DNA of 32,500 nucleotides from Anaeromyces robustus (GCA_002104895.1 MCFG01000134.1:7501-40000), one strand, 5' to 3'. Shown: positions 1 to 19,455, counted from the stretch's first letter. Notes: generated by a model from the sequence alone, not told the origin. Made by a program: numbers and translations.

Positions 1-360
1 AAAAAAAAAAAAAAAAAGTACAATAATAAGAAATTTGTTTTATTAAAAGTTATTAAAGAAATTTAATTAAGAAAATTTTTTTTGTTTATAAAATATATTT
101 TATATTTAACAGTTTAATTTTTGTTTTATATTAATTTTAAATATATATATGAAAAGAAAAGAAATTAAATTTGCATATTAAGTGGATTACAATAAAAAAA
201 AAAAAAAATAGAATGATGGTTTAGAAATAATAATTAATATTGAGAGTAATAAAAATAATTTTATTTTTCTTTATTATTAGGTAATTTTGATAATATTATA
301 TAAATATATAAATATATATATATAATTTTGTTTTTTGTAAGATTATTTTTGCATTAATAA
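1..360. other. AT-rich 5' flank of first ankyrin gene
   Basis: No gene is visible here. The stretch is nearly pure A/T with several poly-A and TA-dinucleotide tracts and leads straight into the first ankyrin ORF. It presumably carries that gene's promoter and leader. No specific TATA or activator site can be picked out against this composition. Confidence 0.5.
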
Positions 361-3318
361 ATGGATAGTTATGATTTAATAAGAAAGGATATTATTCATT
401 TTATTGAAATTGATGAAGTAATTGAATTGGAAAAGTATATTCAAAAAAATAATATAAATTTAAAAGAATTAAATAATGAGAATTTTGATATTTTAATATA
501 TTCTATTGAACATTATGTATCTTTAGATTTTATAGAATTTATACTTAGAAAATGTCAATATGATACTTTAAATTATGCATTTTATATAGAAAATGAAGAA
601 TCTATTTTTTTTAAAAGTAAAGATATTAATTTTCAATGTTTTGAAAATTATAGAGTACCTCTTTTTTCAGCGTTTATGACAGAATCTTTAAGTCTAGTAA
701 ATTTATTACTTAAGAACAAGGCTGATATTAATTATAAAATAAGAAATTCTGAATCATTTTATGAAATGGATATTGTGCAATATTTATTTTATATGGGAGA
801 TTTTTTAAATTTCTTTAATTGTAAAAAGTTAGAATATATTTTATCATGTGGATATGATATTAATAATTTATTTCCTAATTTTACTAATAATTTAGTAAGA
901 TGGAGTTCAAGAAATGACTTATTGGAATTTATTTTTAAAAACTGTAAATACAGTATAGATTTTATTTTATTTTTTTTATATAAATATAAATATAAAAATC
1001 CTCTATCAAATCAACAATTATTTCATATTTTAAAGGAAGAAGATAATAAATTAAAAATGGATGAATCCATTTATTCCACAGCTATTCAGTATGGAAATTA
1101 TGATGCAATAAGTTTAGTTTTGGAATATGATAATAGTGACTATGATATTATATGTGAAAGAATTAATAAATTTAATCTTTTAGACAAAGCAATACTTAAT
1201 AATAATTATTCTCTTACTCAAAAGATTTTGATTTATAAAGATTTAAGTATTGAAAAAATTGATTTGGAAAATTTATTTCATATCATTATTGAAAATAATA
1301 ATATGAATATATTAAAATTGATGATAGATTCGTTAAATTGTTACTCCTTTGATTTTGCAACTCTCAATTATGAAAAGTTGTTATTAGAAACTAGTAAAAG
1401 AAGAAATACGGATTTAATGAAATATCCTCTTGATATTATTGAGACAATGTTATCTAGTGATAATATATTATTTCAAGATTGTGATATTACTTTTTTAATT
1501 TTAATTTTGAATATATCTATCAAAGTACGTAATTTTGAATTAATACAAAATATTTTAGAAGGCAGTTATAATTTAAATGGCAAATACTTTACTATTAATA
1601 TCAATACAAAAGATAAAAATAATGAATATCCTATTATTACTTCCTTTTATGATACTACTATTCATAATACACCAAATTATAATACTAGTTTAAAAATTTT
1701 TGAATATTTATTGGAACAAGGTGGTGATTGTAATATGAAAAATAATCAAGGAAAACCTTTATTTTTATTAGCTTTACAGAATCATGAATACATTTCAGCT
1801 AAATATTTATTAAAATATAATCTAAAATTTGAAAATGAAGATTATTATTTTGATAATTGTCATCCTTTGTTCCATGCTATATACAATAATCATATTGATC
1901 AAATTCAATATTTTTTATATCAAAATAATTATGTTAGTTCCTTTGAAAAAGTAAATGCTAGTATTATTAATAATAACAGTGATAATATAAATAATAATAG
2001 TAATAATAATAGCAACAACAACAACAACAGCAACAATAACAATAACAATAACAATAACAATAACAATAACAATAACAATAACAATAACAATAACAATAAC
2101 AATAACAATAACAATAATAATAACAATAACAATAACAATAACAATAACAATAACAATAACAATAACAATAACAATAACAATAACAATAACAATAACAATA
2201 ACAATAACAATAACAATAACAATAACAATAACAATAACAATAACAATAATAATAACAATAACAATAACAATAACAGTACTAATACTAATACTTCTACTAC
2301 TACTACTACTACTACTACTACTAATAATAATAATAATAATGACAATGATAATAATAAATATTATTCATTATATGGATTTACTCCTTTAATTCTTTCTTAT
2401 TTATTAAATCGTCAAGAAATATTTCACCAATTAATAAAATATGTCGATATTAATGAATTAGATTTATATGGTTATAGTTTATTACATTATGCTATACTTA
2501 AAGAAGATATACCAATGATTAAAATTTTAATTCAAAATGGTGCTGATATTAATTTTAAAGTTAATCAATATGGTCATGGTAATTCAGCACTTGATATCTC
2601 TATTGCTATTAGAAATAGAGAAATTTTTTCAATTTTATTAAATAGTAAAAATATAGAATTAAATACACCTAATCATCAAGGAGAGATACCTCTTTTAACA
2701 GTTCTTAAATTAAATGATTGTGATGAAGAGAATAAATATGAAGTTATGAAAAGATTTATTGAAATTGGAGCTAATGTAAATTATATTGATAATTATGGAT
2801 TTTCGTTACTTCATTATGCCATTTATTTCAAATATTTATCTATTGTTAAATTACTTATTGAAAATGGTGCAAATATGAATTATGAAATTAAAAATGAATA
2901 TGGTAAAAATATATCCATATTAATGTATAGTATTGAATTAGGGTCTAATGATATTATTCAATACTTTATAGAATGTCAAAACCTTGAATTTCAAAAAGAT
3001 GATTATGTATCATCAGAATTAATAAATGTTATGGAAAGAGGAAACATTGAAATTTTTAAATATTTAGATAAGTTTAGTATAATTAAGAATAAAGTTTTAA
3101 AAGAAATTATATTTTATAATAAATTGGATTTATTAAAGACATTAATAAATCATCAAATTATAAATATTAATGAAAAAGATGAAAATGGTGATACTCTTTT
3201 AGCTAATGCTATAAGAATGTGTAATAAATCTATAGCAATTTATTTAGTAGATAATGGTGCTAATATTTATAGCATTAATAATTATGGAGAAAGTATATCA
3301 GACCTTTATATTGGATAA
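361..3318 (+). CDS. Ankyrin-repeat protein with poly-Asn insert (paralogue 1)
   Basis: This is a single open frame of 985 residues with no intron visible. Two blocks of divergent ankyrin repeats, about residues 1-536 and 667-985, flank a low-complexity insert (537-666). Typical repeat signatures in the second block are GYSLLHYAIL, NGADINFK, GFSLLHYAI and ENGANMNY. The insert includes an uninterrupted run of 81 Asn (2032-2274), written mostly as alternating AAC and AAT codons, then a Thr run (ACT repeats) and a short Asn/Asp run. Ankyrin repeats bind other proteins, so an intracellular scaffold role is likely. No catalytic domain, signal peptide or membrane segment is seen, and the partner is unknown. 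The start is the first ATG of the frame and opens directly with an ankyrin-like block. The gene sits about 960 bp upstream of a same-strand paralogue sharing the motif LKELNNENFD near its N terminus, so the pair arose by tandem duplication. Confidence 0.9.
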   Translation: MDSYDLIRKDIIHFIEIDEVIELEKYIQKNNINLKELNNENFDILIYSIEHYVSLDFIEFILRKCQYDTLNYAFYIENEESIFFKSKDINFQCFENYRVPLFSAFMTESLSLVNLLLKNKADINYKIRNSESFYEMDIVQYLFYMGDFLNFFNCKKLEYILSCGYDINNLFPNFTNNLVRWSSRNDLLEFIFKNCKYSIDFILFFLYKYKYKNPLSNQQLFHILKEEDNKLKMDESIYSTAIQYGNYDAISLVLEYDNSDYDIICERINKFNLLDKAILNNNYSLTQKILIYKDLSIEKIDLENLFHIIIENNNMNILKLMIDSLNCYSFDFATLNYEKLLLETSKRRNTDLMKYPLDIIETMLSSDNILFQDCDITFLILILNISIKVRNFELIQNILEGSYNLNGKYFTININTKDKNNEYPIITSFYDTTIHNTPNYNTSLKIFEYLLEQGGDCNMKNNQGKPLFLLALQNHEYISAKYLLKYNLKFENEDYYFDNCHPLFHAIYNNHIDQIQYFLYQNNYVSSFEKVNASIINNNSDNINNNSNNNSNNNNNSNNNNNNNNNNNNNNNNNNNNNNNNNNNNNNNNNNNNNNNNNNNNNNNNNNNNNNNNNNNNNNNNNNNNNNNNNNNNNNNNNSTNTNTSTTTTTTTTTNNNNNNDNDNNKYYSLYGFTPLILSYLLNRQEIFHQLIKYVDINELDLYGYSLLHYAILKEDIPMIKILIQNGADINFKVNQYGHGNSALDISIAIRNREIFSILLNSKNIELNTPNHQGEIPLLTVLKLNDCDEENKYEVMKRFIEIGANVNYIDNYGFSLLHYAIYFKYLSIVKLLIENGANMNYEIKNEYGKNISILMYSIELGSNDIIQYFIECQNLEFQKDDYVSSELINVMERGNIEIFKYLDKFSIIKNKVLKEIIFYNKLDLLKTLINHQIININEKDENGDTLLANAIRMCNKSIAIYLVDNGANIYSINNYGESISDLYIG
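1969..2358 (+). repeat. In-frame Asn/Thr codon repeat tract inside ankyrin gene 1
   Basis: The core, 2032-2274, is a nearly perfect hexanucleotide repeat (AACAAT) encoding 81 consecutive Asn. It is followed by an ACT repeat (Thr) from about 2295 and then AAT/GAT codons. The tract stays in frame throughout. Its antisense strand gives a spurious poly-Leu frame. Confidence 0.95.
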
Positions 3319-3365
3319 ATTTTTTCTATAGAAAAAAAATAAAAAAAAAAACAGAAAAATAAATA

Positions 3366-3428
<63 letters not shown>

Positions 3429-4279
3429 AATAATAATAATAGGAAAATAATAATAATAATAATAAATAATAATAATAGGATTAATAATAAAAAGAACTAT
3501 CATATATATATTAAAACTAATATAATATATCAAAAAATTGTATTAATAATTGTTAATAATTTTTTTTATTATTATATTTAGATTTTTGGAAATTTATCAG
3601 AAAGAAATATTAATATTGTAAATGAGTTTTTTTATTATTATATTTAGATTTTTGAAAATTTATATCAATAATAATAAAATATATTAAAAAAAAAATTAAT
3701 TAGTTTAAAAAGAAATTTATACATAAATAAAAGTGTTCATAAATAAAAAAAATATATATATAAGTTTGTTTAAAATATATATATTATTCTATGATTTTTC
3801 CTTTTTTTTTTTTTTTTTTTTTTTATAAAAATTTTTACAGAAATTATATTAATATTATTAATCATTAATAATTTAATTATAAACATTTTAAAAATTTTAA
3901 TTATTAATATATTATATATATATAGAATAATAATAAATAATAATAAATAATAATAAAAAATACTTTTTTTTATATTATTTTAATTATTAATAGTATATAT
4001 AAAAATTGTTTTTTTTTTCTGCAAAAAAAAAAAAAAAAAATAGTTTAAATAAAAATGAAGTAGTTAATAATTGAAAAAATTTCAAAAGAAACTTATTTAA
4101 ATATTTATATTATCTTTAATTTTATAATTAAATTATATTTAATAATAATTATATAAGAAAACAATAATAATATCAACAATAATAATTAATTGGAAATTTA
4201 ATTATTTTTATTGCCATTTTTTTCTTTTTCTTTCTTTCTTTTTTAAGATAATAATAAACAATAAAACATTCAGTATAAT
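3319..4279. repeat. Intergenic region with AAT/AAAT repeats and a 66-bp tandem duplication
   Basis: No gene is visible. Positions about 3368-3470 hold AAT and AAAT repeats. Positions 3558-3663 hold a tandem pair of about 66-bp units sharing the core TTATTATTATATTTAGATTT. There is a long poly-T tract near 3801-3824 and a poly-A tract near 4024-4040. The last part carries the start region of the second ankyrin gene, including a C/T-rich stretch just before it (about 4212-4245). Confidence 0.7.
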
Positions 4280-10480
<6,201 letters not shown>

Positions 10481-11661
10481 AATAAAATAGTTTTTTAAGA
10501 AAATTTTTAAGATAACAAACAAACAAACAAACAAAATAAGAAAAAATATTTATGATAATTTTAGAAAAAAAAAAAAGAATTAGAAAAAAAACATATATAT
10601 ATTTAGAGTTAATAAGTATATATATTATATATATATATTTTCTCTATTATTTTTTTTTTTTGGTTTACTTTTCATATTTGTTAATATATTTTCTTTTTAA
10701 TAATATACCATATTTTTTTTTATTCATTTTATTTTTTCTTTTTAAATTTATTATTTTTTTTTATAATTAATTTAAACTTTTTCATACATATATATGTATT
10801 TAATTAAAATATACCATTTCTTTATATATATATGTATATATATCATTATAAATCAAATATCAAATAAAAAAAATGAAAATTATAGAAAGAATAATAATAA
10901 TAATAATACATATTAATCTTATTCATATATATATGTATATTTAATTTTTATAGGTGTGAAATTTTTCAGTAATTTTTTTTTTGTGTATGTAAATAACCAG
11001 TGTATAAATAGTTAGTGTGTAAATAACTAATAGATATTAATTAAAAAGTATTTAATATTATTATAATTGTTATTTTATTAATAATATTAATATTCTTAAT
11101 ATTATAAATTATATTAATAAAAAACAAAAAAAAACAAAAAAAAAAAAAAAAAAAAAAGGATTATATCAAATTATTAATGATTCAGTAATAAGAGGGGCAA
11201 AAAAAATTCAAATATTAGAATTTTACTTTCTAAAAGTGATAATGATATTATTTTATTTTATTTTATAAATTTTTTTTATATGAAATAATAAATATAACAA
11301 TAATAATAATACATTATTATTATTATTATTATTATTATTAATATTATTTTAGTTATTATTTTAGCTTTTATTGATTTATTATTTGTAAATTTTATATTTT
11401 ATTTTTCCATTATCCCTTTTTTAATACATACAATATTATATTAATTTTTTTTTTGTGTTTGTTTATCTTATTAAATAAATAAAAAAGATAAAGAAAATTG
11501 AACAATAGAAATATTAAAATTTAATAAATAAAAAATAAATAATATGAAAATGGTAATAATTGTATATAAATAAATGTGAATTATATTAATCATAATTAAA
11601 TATAAATAAAAGATATTATAAATATTATGATAATGATAATATATAATAAATATTAAGAAAT

Positions 11662-11692
<31 letters not shown>

Positions 11693-11741
11693 TTGACTTC
11701 ATATTATATTTAGATATTATAATAAATTTCAACCATTAATA
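10481..11741. other. Intergenic region before the CotH gene
   Basis: No gene is visible. It contains a CAAA repeat (about 10516-10534), TA-rich tracts, poly-A tracts near 11136-11157 and 11666-11690, an ATT repeat near 11313-11340, and a short imperfect tandem repeat of the form GTGTAAATAACTA (about 10983-11035). It holds the 3' end of the ankyrin gene and the promoter and leader of the CotH gene. Confidence 0.6.
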
Positions 11742-14700
11742 ATGAGAATACTGAACTATTTATTAGTGGTTTTATGTTTTGGTATTAAGATAATTATTTA
11801 TAATTATTATTATTATTTTTTTTTATATTATTATTTTTATATATAATTTTTAATAAAAAAAATGAAAATAAAAATTCTAAATGTTAATTTTTAATTATTA
11901 ATTTATAAAATTCAATTTCAATTAATCTTTTATAAATTATATATAAATATATAAATATATATAAAGTATTTTCTGCTAAAGCAGGTTTCTGGGATAATAT
12001 TGAGAGAACTGAACTTTATGAAATGATGGAAAAAAGTATTCCAGAAATGCATATAACAATGCCAGAAAATACATGGAAGGAAATGGTTAAAAAAGCTCAA
12101 ATTACAAGTCAAAAACAAAATACTGATTTTGAAGTAGAAGCAAATATGTCATTTGTTTATGAAGGGTAAATTAAATATAATTATTTCATAAAAATAAAAT
12201 AAAAATTTAAAAAAAAAAAAAAAATAATTTCAAAATTTATTATATAGTATTAATAGTATTAATAGGTATATATATAGAAATAATTTAATATTTGGAGTAA
12301 ATTAATGAATATTTTAAATATATATATATATAAATATATAAATATATAAATATATAAATATATATAAAAATATATATAGAAAAGAAGAAAACTATATTGT
12401 TGATTTTAAATTAGGAGGTAAATCATCAACAGAATTTTCAAAACCTGGTTATAATATTAAAATTAAAAGTGGTGATAATAAATCATTACATGGTACAAAG
12501 CATTTTCGTTTAAGAAGTGATCAACGTGACGCTTCAATGATGCGTTCAAAAATTACTACTGATATTTTACAAAAAAGTGGTTTGATTGCTGTTGAAGTTG
12601 GTTATACCGAATTATATATTAATAATAAATACATGGGATTGTTAGTAACAAAAATTATATATAATTTATTAAATAAATAAATATATAAATAAATAAATTT
12701 TACATTTTATATATATATATATATAATATACTTTTTTTTTTTTTTTTTAAAAAAAAAGTTTATATATTATAAAAAGTAGTAATAATAGTATAAAACTATA
12801 ATAAATAATGATCTCCAAAATTTTAAAAATTCTTAATAATTAATCATTTAATTTATGTATTTCTTTTATATTAATCTTATTTATAATAATATAATTATAT
12901 GAAAAAAAAATTTTTTTTTTCTTTTTCAAAATTGGGTAAAAAATAATTGTGAAACAAAACAAAACAAAATTTATCTTTACAATATATATATAATATCAAA
13001 AAATTTTAATTTATCAATATAAAAAGTTGGGTAGTATCTGATTCTGTTAAAAGTAAATGGATTAAAAGAAAATTTGGAAATAATAATAATGAAGATATTA
13101 AAACTTTATATCAATGTAAAGATGATTCTATTAGATTTGATGATGAATCAGCAAAAAATAAATGCGTGAATGCAGAAAAATCATATGCTGACTATATGGA
13201 GCCATTTAATGTAAAATGATAATCCAAAAAAAAAAAAAAAAAAAAAAAAGTAAAGAAATAAATCGATGAGAATAATAACATTTAATACTAATATATATTG
13301 ATATATAATATATATATATTTATTTTTCAATAGAATTTTGTTGACCAAGTTAATGCTGCAAAAACTAGAGCTGATTTAGAAAAAATTATGGATGTTGATA
13401 ACTTTATTAAATAGTATGTAAATTTATGAATATATAAAGAATAATATATATGAAATTAAATGGAATAAAGTTGAAAAAAAATTAATTAATTAATATAATT
13501 ATAACATTATATATATATATTTTTTTTTGTATCTTATATCTTATAATGTATATAGTATGGCATGGGAATGGTTAATGGGTTCCTGGGATCATTTTTTAGG
13601 TATATATGGTCATAATTTATATTGGTATCAACAACCTAATGGTAAATGGGTTTATATTCCATATGATCATGATATTGAATTAGGACAAGATCTTTGGACA
13701 AAATTTTATCCCAATAAACCATTTAATCATATGGAAGATATTGATTTTACTAATGTTTCTTTTAAAGATTTTGAATTAAATCATCCAATTATTAAAATTT
13801 TAATTCATGATGATGATACTATTTTCCGTGAATTATTAGGTGATATTATTAGTAGAGTTTTTAATCCTGATACTTTATTAATTCATATTGATGAGATTAA
13901 AAAATTAATTTCTCCTTATGTTAAAAAAGATAGAAACAATAATTCTTCAAAAATAAAGTAAGTTAAAAAAAAAAAAATCAATAACAATATTAAATAATAC
14001 ATATATATATATATATGTATTTAATCTATAATTATAAATAAGAATATTACAAGATATAAGTATTATATATATTATATATGTATATATATATTAACAAAAC
14101 ATTTTAAATTTTAAATATATAACTATATTTATATTTATTTTAATAATTTTCATATATATTAAAAAAAAAAAAAAATAAATTTAGTAAACGTGGTAAAGAT
14201 TTAGGATTTACTTATGAACATTTCCTTTTAAATTCTGAATATACCTATATTAATAATTATATTAAAGGATTTAAAGGTTATGGTCTTAAAGATTGGATTC
14301 GTCGTCGTTATCAATTTGCTGCTAATTATTATGGTATTTATACCGATACCGATAGTAGTATTTCATCCAATCAAAAACATAAACTTATTGAACCAAGACC
14401 AGAACCAGTAATTTTATCTTATAAATCAAAAATTAATAAAAAAATTTCTGGTATTACTAGTTTAAATATTTTATATCAAACCATAGATCCACCACTTCCT
14501 GATTATATTCCTGATAAAACCTATGCTAATCATCAAATTCCAATATTAGGGGTTAATCAATATAATTTAAATAGAAAATCAACAAAATCAATATCATCCA
14601 CAATATTATATACCAACACGACAACTAAAATTATACCTACTACTACTACAAAAGTTAAAACCATCACTAATACCATTACTTCTATTACAACTATTACAAA

Positions 14701-15070
14701 GACTAAAACTAAAACTTCAATAATTGAACCTACAGTAGAATCAGAAAATAATCCATGTCCTGGTATAAAATTAGGTTATTCATGTTGTGAAAAATGTAAT
14801 AGTTTAATTACTAATAAAGATGGTTCATGGAGTTTAGAAAATTTTAAAGTATGTTATATATAAATATGGAGAAAAAAAAAAAAGAAAAAAGAAAAAAAAA
14901 GTTTAAATAATTATATATTAAAAAAATTTTTTTTTTTAAATTTATAAATATATATATATAATATATATTTTAATTATACCTATATTAATTTCTAATTTCT
15001 AATTTTATATTTATATAAAATATATAATAATATAATATAGATATGTAGTATTAAATATTCTTGCTTTTAG
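11742..15070 (+). CDS. Secreted CotH-family protein with C-terminal fungal dockerin
   Basis: Eight exons were joined by hand: 11742-11781, 11967-12165, 12380-12640, 13027-13210, 13334-13413, 13556-13957, 14185-14848 and 15041-15070. Every junction is GT-AG and keeps frame, giving 1860 nt and 619 residues. Residues 1-19 form a signal peptide ending A-K-A, split by intron 1. Residues about 20-460 match the CotH family: the conserved segment HFRLRSDQRDASMMRSK (121-137), MGFWVVSD after it, and PYDHDIELG (290-298), which resembles the Asp metal/ATP-binding motif of CotH kinases. A Thr-rich linker (about 530-567) precedes a Cys-rich fungal dockerin (580-618) with the motif LGYSCC and six Cys. CotH proteins in bacteria phosphorylate spore-coat proteins; in anaerobic fungi, dockerin-bearing CotH proteins are a known abundant class. 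Kinase activity is not shown here. The product is probably secreted and cellulosome-associated. Confidence 0.92.
14849..15040 (+). other. Intron inside the dockerin and 30-nt last exon
   Basis: The intron starts GTATGT after the codon for K610 and ends TATAG. Its removal appends nine residues (ICSIKYSCF) and a TAG stop. These complete the Cys pattern of the dockerin. Without splicing, the frame would stop a few codons into the intron with the domain cut short. Confidence 0.85.
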
Positions 15071-15498
15071 AGAATGTAAAAAAAAAAAGAAGAAAACAAT
15101 AAAAAATTATAATATTAATAAAAAATATCTAAGTATAGAATTAATAAGAAATTAATAACAACAACCAACATCAAGAAAAAGAAAAAAAAAAATCTATATT
15201 TATTTAATCAAAATTCTCTATTAAATAATAATAATATTAAGTATTAAAGAGATAATTTTTCTCTAATATTTTACATTACTATCTGTTATTCTTTTTTATT
15301 TATATATTATTATTATTGTTATTTCTTTTTATAGAAAAAAAAAAAAAAAAACTAGAAATAAAAAAAGAGAATAAAATTAATAATATAAAAAAAAATAATA
15401 TATTATTTATTTTATAATGAACCATTAAATAAGTTAAGATAGAATAGAATTTTTAGAATATTCATTATAATTGTTTATTATTAAATAAAAATTGTTTA

Positions 15499-15562
<64 letters not shown>

Positions 15563-15588
15563 ACAAATAAATAAATAAATAAATAAAA

Positions 15589-15631
<43 letters not shown>

Positions 15632-15657
15632 ACAAATAAATAAATAAATAAATAAAA

Positions 15658-15716
<59 letters not shown>

Positions 15717-18700
15717 AATAAATAAAATAAATAAAATAAATAAAATAAATAAAATAAATAAAATAAATAAAATAAATAAATAAATATCAAAAATATTTTA
15801 AACTATTTTCTACACATAAATATATAGTAATATCGTTTAATATTTAATATGATTAACAATAATATTAAACGTTATTACTTTTATAAATCATTATTATATT
15901 TAATTAATTATTTGTTTTTAAATGTTTTTAAATTTTTATTTTATTTTATTTTATTATAGTTTATTATATTTTTATTTTTTTTTTTATTTTTATTTTTGTT
16001 TTTATTTTTATTTTTTTTTATTTTTTTTTTTTTTTTAATTTTATTATTTATGTTCATATAAAAAATATTTTCTTATAAAATGTTATTTATTTTTATATAA
16101 CAATTTTTATATAAGAATATTTTTATAAAAACTTTTATTAATTTTTTTTTCCTTTTTTTTATTCTTGAACATTTTATTTAAACATAATTAAGAGATTTAT
16201 TTATTTATTTTTTTTTATTTTATTTTATAATTAATAAAAACTTATTTTAATTTCTTGTTAACTATATATAGTTATTATTACTATTACTATTATTATTACC
16301 TATTATTATTACCTATTAATTATCTTTATATTAATTTATAATAATTAAATAAAAATAAATAATAAAAATAATAATAAATAATATAGAAATAGAAATATAA
16401 TAATAAAAATATAAAAAAGAAAAAACTAAAATAAATGATTATGTATAAAATAAAAAAAAAAAAAAAAGTAAATAAAAAATAAACTAAAATAAAATAAAAA
16501 TAGAATTGTATAAAATGAGTTAAGAATAAAAAAAATTAAAAAATGTAAAATTAAAAATAAAAAAAAAAAAAAATAAAATAAAGATGTTTTTATAAATTGT
16601 TCATAAAAAAAAATAAAAAATAATTCACCAAAATTATTTTACAGAATATATACTATTATTATTCTTTTTTTTTTTTTTTTTGTTTTTTTTTAATATATAA
16701 TATATATGTGTGTATTGACATATTGATACAAATAATACAATTATTTTTATGTATTATACATTTATTCATTTATATATATATATATTTTACTTTTTGTCTT
16801 TATATTTTTTTAGTTCTGTTTTGTCTTTTTTTTTCTTTTTCTTTTTCTTTTTCTTTTTCTTTTTCTTTTTTTTTATATGGCATATTATAACATTTTTACT
16901 GGTATTTTATAGTAAATAAAAATATGTTAAATATTAATAGAATTATATAATTATGAAAGATAATAAAGAATATATTTATAAAACGTATGTGTATGTATGT
17001 GTATATGTAATATGTATGTTATTTTCTATTGTCTATTTTTTTTTATTTTTTATTTTTTCTTTTTTTTTTTTTTTCATAATCAATCGAAAAAAAAAAAAAA
17101 AAATCAAAATCAAAATTAAAAAATAAACCTAATTGTTTCATAAATTATTGATATTATAACTGTTTTTTTTTCTAAAATTATTATTCATTCAATTTTATTG
17201 TTACCATTACTGATTGCTAAATATACAAAAAGAAAAAAAAAAAAAACATTGTAATGTATTGTAAATACTTTAATTTTTTTTTTATTTTAATTACAATTAC
17301 TAATATTATCTATTTTTATTTGGATATTTTAAATTTATAAAATTTATTATTAGTATTATTATTATATTAATTTTTTTATTGTATTTTTTTTTTTTTTTTT
17401 TTTTTTTTAATACTGATATTAATTTGAATTGAAAATTATCAAGTAATAAACTAATATAATCAACTACTATGTAAAAAGGCATTTTCATTTTTTAATAAAG
17501 GATTCATTAATTCTTTTTTCTTTATTGTTACTCATATTTTCTTTTTATAACTTTTTTTTTTTTTTTTTAAAATTATGATGTATTAATTGTATAAATAATT
17601 TTCTATTTTTATTTATTATGTTTATATTATAATAATTCCAGTTTTGATTTTGTTTGTTGTATATTAATTTATTTTAAACTGTTATATTTTTAGTTAAATT
17701 ATTTTTTTATTTTTCTTCCTTTTTTATTTTTTAATTTTTTATATTATTTTTTTTTATTTTTTATTTTTTATTTTTTATTTTTATTTTTATTTTTATTTTT
17801 TTTTTTTTAATTCTTTTGTATATTTATATATATATATATATATAATAAAATTAAAAAAAAAATAAAAATAAAAATAAAAAAAAATAAAATAAAATATTAT
17901 TCATTTTTATTATAATTATTATTATTATTATTATTATTTTATAAACAATTTGATTATAAAATAATTTGATTTATAAAAACTGGATTAATATCTATTATTA
18001 TATAATAATATAAAAGTTAGATTTATAAATGTCGTTTATATATATATATATATATAATAACATATAGTTGTTTCTTATGGAAGAAATTTTTTTTTTTTTT
18101 TTTTTTTTGGTAATTTTTAATGTATTTATATATATATATATATAATAAACTTGCTTTAGAATAATTGATTATAAATTTATCTATGTTTGAAGTCTGATTT
18201 TAGTTTTTGAAAAAAGAAAGGGATAAGAATTAAAAAAGAAAAAAAAAAAAAAAAAAAAAGAAAAGAAAAATCATAAACTAAATAAATAATTAAAAAATAT
18301 ATATTAATAAAAAAAAATAATAGTTTTTATATTTTTATTTATTTCTATATTTTTAATATATTTATTTAATCTTTAATTTTTTCTATATCCTACTGTTTTT
18401 TTTTTTTCTTTTTTTCTTTTTTTTTTTTTCTTATAGCGTATTTGGATGGTAACTAAAATTAAAATTCAAATATATATATTATAAATTGAAAATAATATTA
18501 TTAAAAGTTAGTATTATTTAAAAATAAAAAGTGAAAATGTATATAAATATATGAATAAAATAATAATAATAATAATAATAACACAAATATCACTTCAATA
18601 GTTATTAATATATATTCTTAAATTACTCAATTATTTGTATTTTCCTTTTTTTTTTTTTTTTTTTTTTTTTGTTTTGTTTTGTTTTAAAAATATTTTATTT

Positions 18701-19424
18701 ATTTAATTATTATTATTAGTATTAGTATTAGTTTATTAATTTTTAACTTAAATAAATAGTTTTATTATAAATATTTCTTTTTCTACTATAAAAAAAAGAT
18801 AAATTATATTCTAATTCTCTTTATGTATACCCTCTAGTTATAAAATAATTTTTTATCTGTTATTTATTTAAAAAGATTCTAACTTTTCAATAATCCTATT
18901 TATCTATTAATATCTTGTTTTTTAATTGCTTTCTTTCTTTTTTTTTTTCTTTTTTTTTTTTTTTTTATTTGTTAATTATTTTTTGATGATTTCTATTACT
19001 ATTTTTTTTTATCTAAATAATATTTTATTTTATATATAATATTCATCAAGAAAATCTTCACTATTATATAATTATAATTTACTATTATTTTTTCATTTTT
19101 TTTTTTTAATAATGATCTTTCCTTAATAATTAATCTATATCTATAATTTATTTTTCTCTAAAAAATTATTTTATAGAATTTGCTTTGAAAGTAAAAAAAA
19201 AAAGAAAAAAAAAGATACTAAAAAATTATAAAAAAAAAAAAAAAAAGAAAAATTTATTTATTAAAACATAAATAATTTATGTTTTTTTTTTTTTTCTTTA
19301 TTTTATTTATCAAAATAAAATAATTAAATTACAATATATACTCTTATTTTAAATCAATAAAAGAGAGTGTATATATAAGGTTTCTTTTTTGTTTTTTCTT
19401 TTTTCTTTTTTTCGAATAAAAATC

Positions 19425-19455
<31 letters not shown>

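Noticed and set aside
1929-2345. Minus-strand poly-Leu open frame opposite ankyrin gene 1
   Set aside because: It is the complement of the Asn codon repeat and has no sequence of its own beyond the repeat.
13527-13961. Taking the long CotH frame as a complete 144-residue gene
   Set aside because: Its first ten or so codons and its stop lie in introns; splice sites on both sides extend it into a full CotH protein.
15434-15790. Minus-strand frame rich in F, I, L and Y
   Set aside because: It is a translation of the AAAT array.
18421-18470. Possible small exon after a T-rich tract ending in TATAG
   Set aside because: No partner exon or reading frame is found on either side, and T-rich tracts are everywhere in this region.
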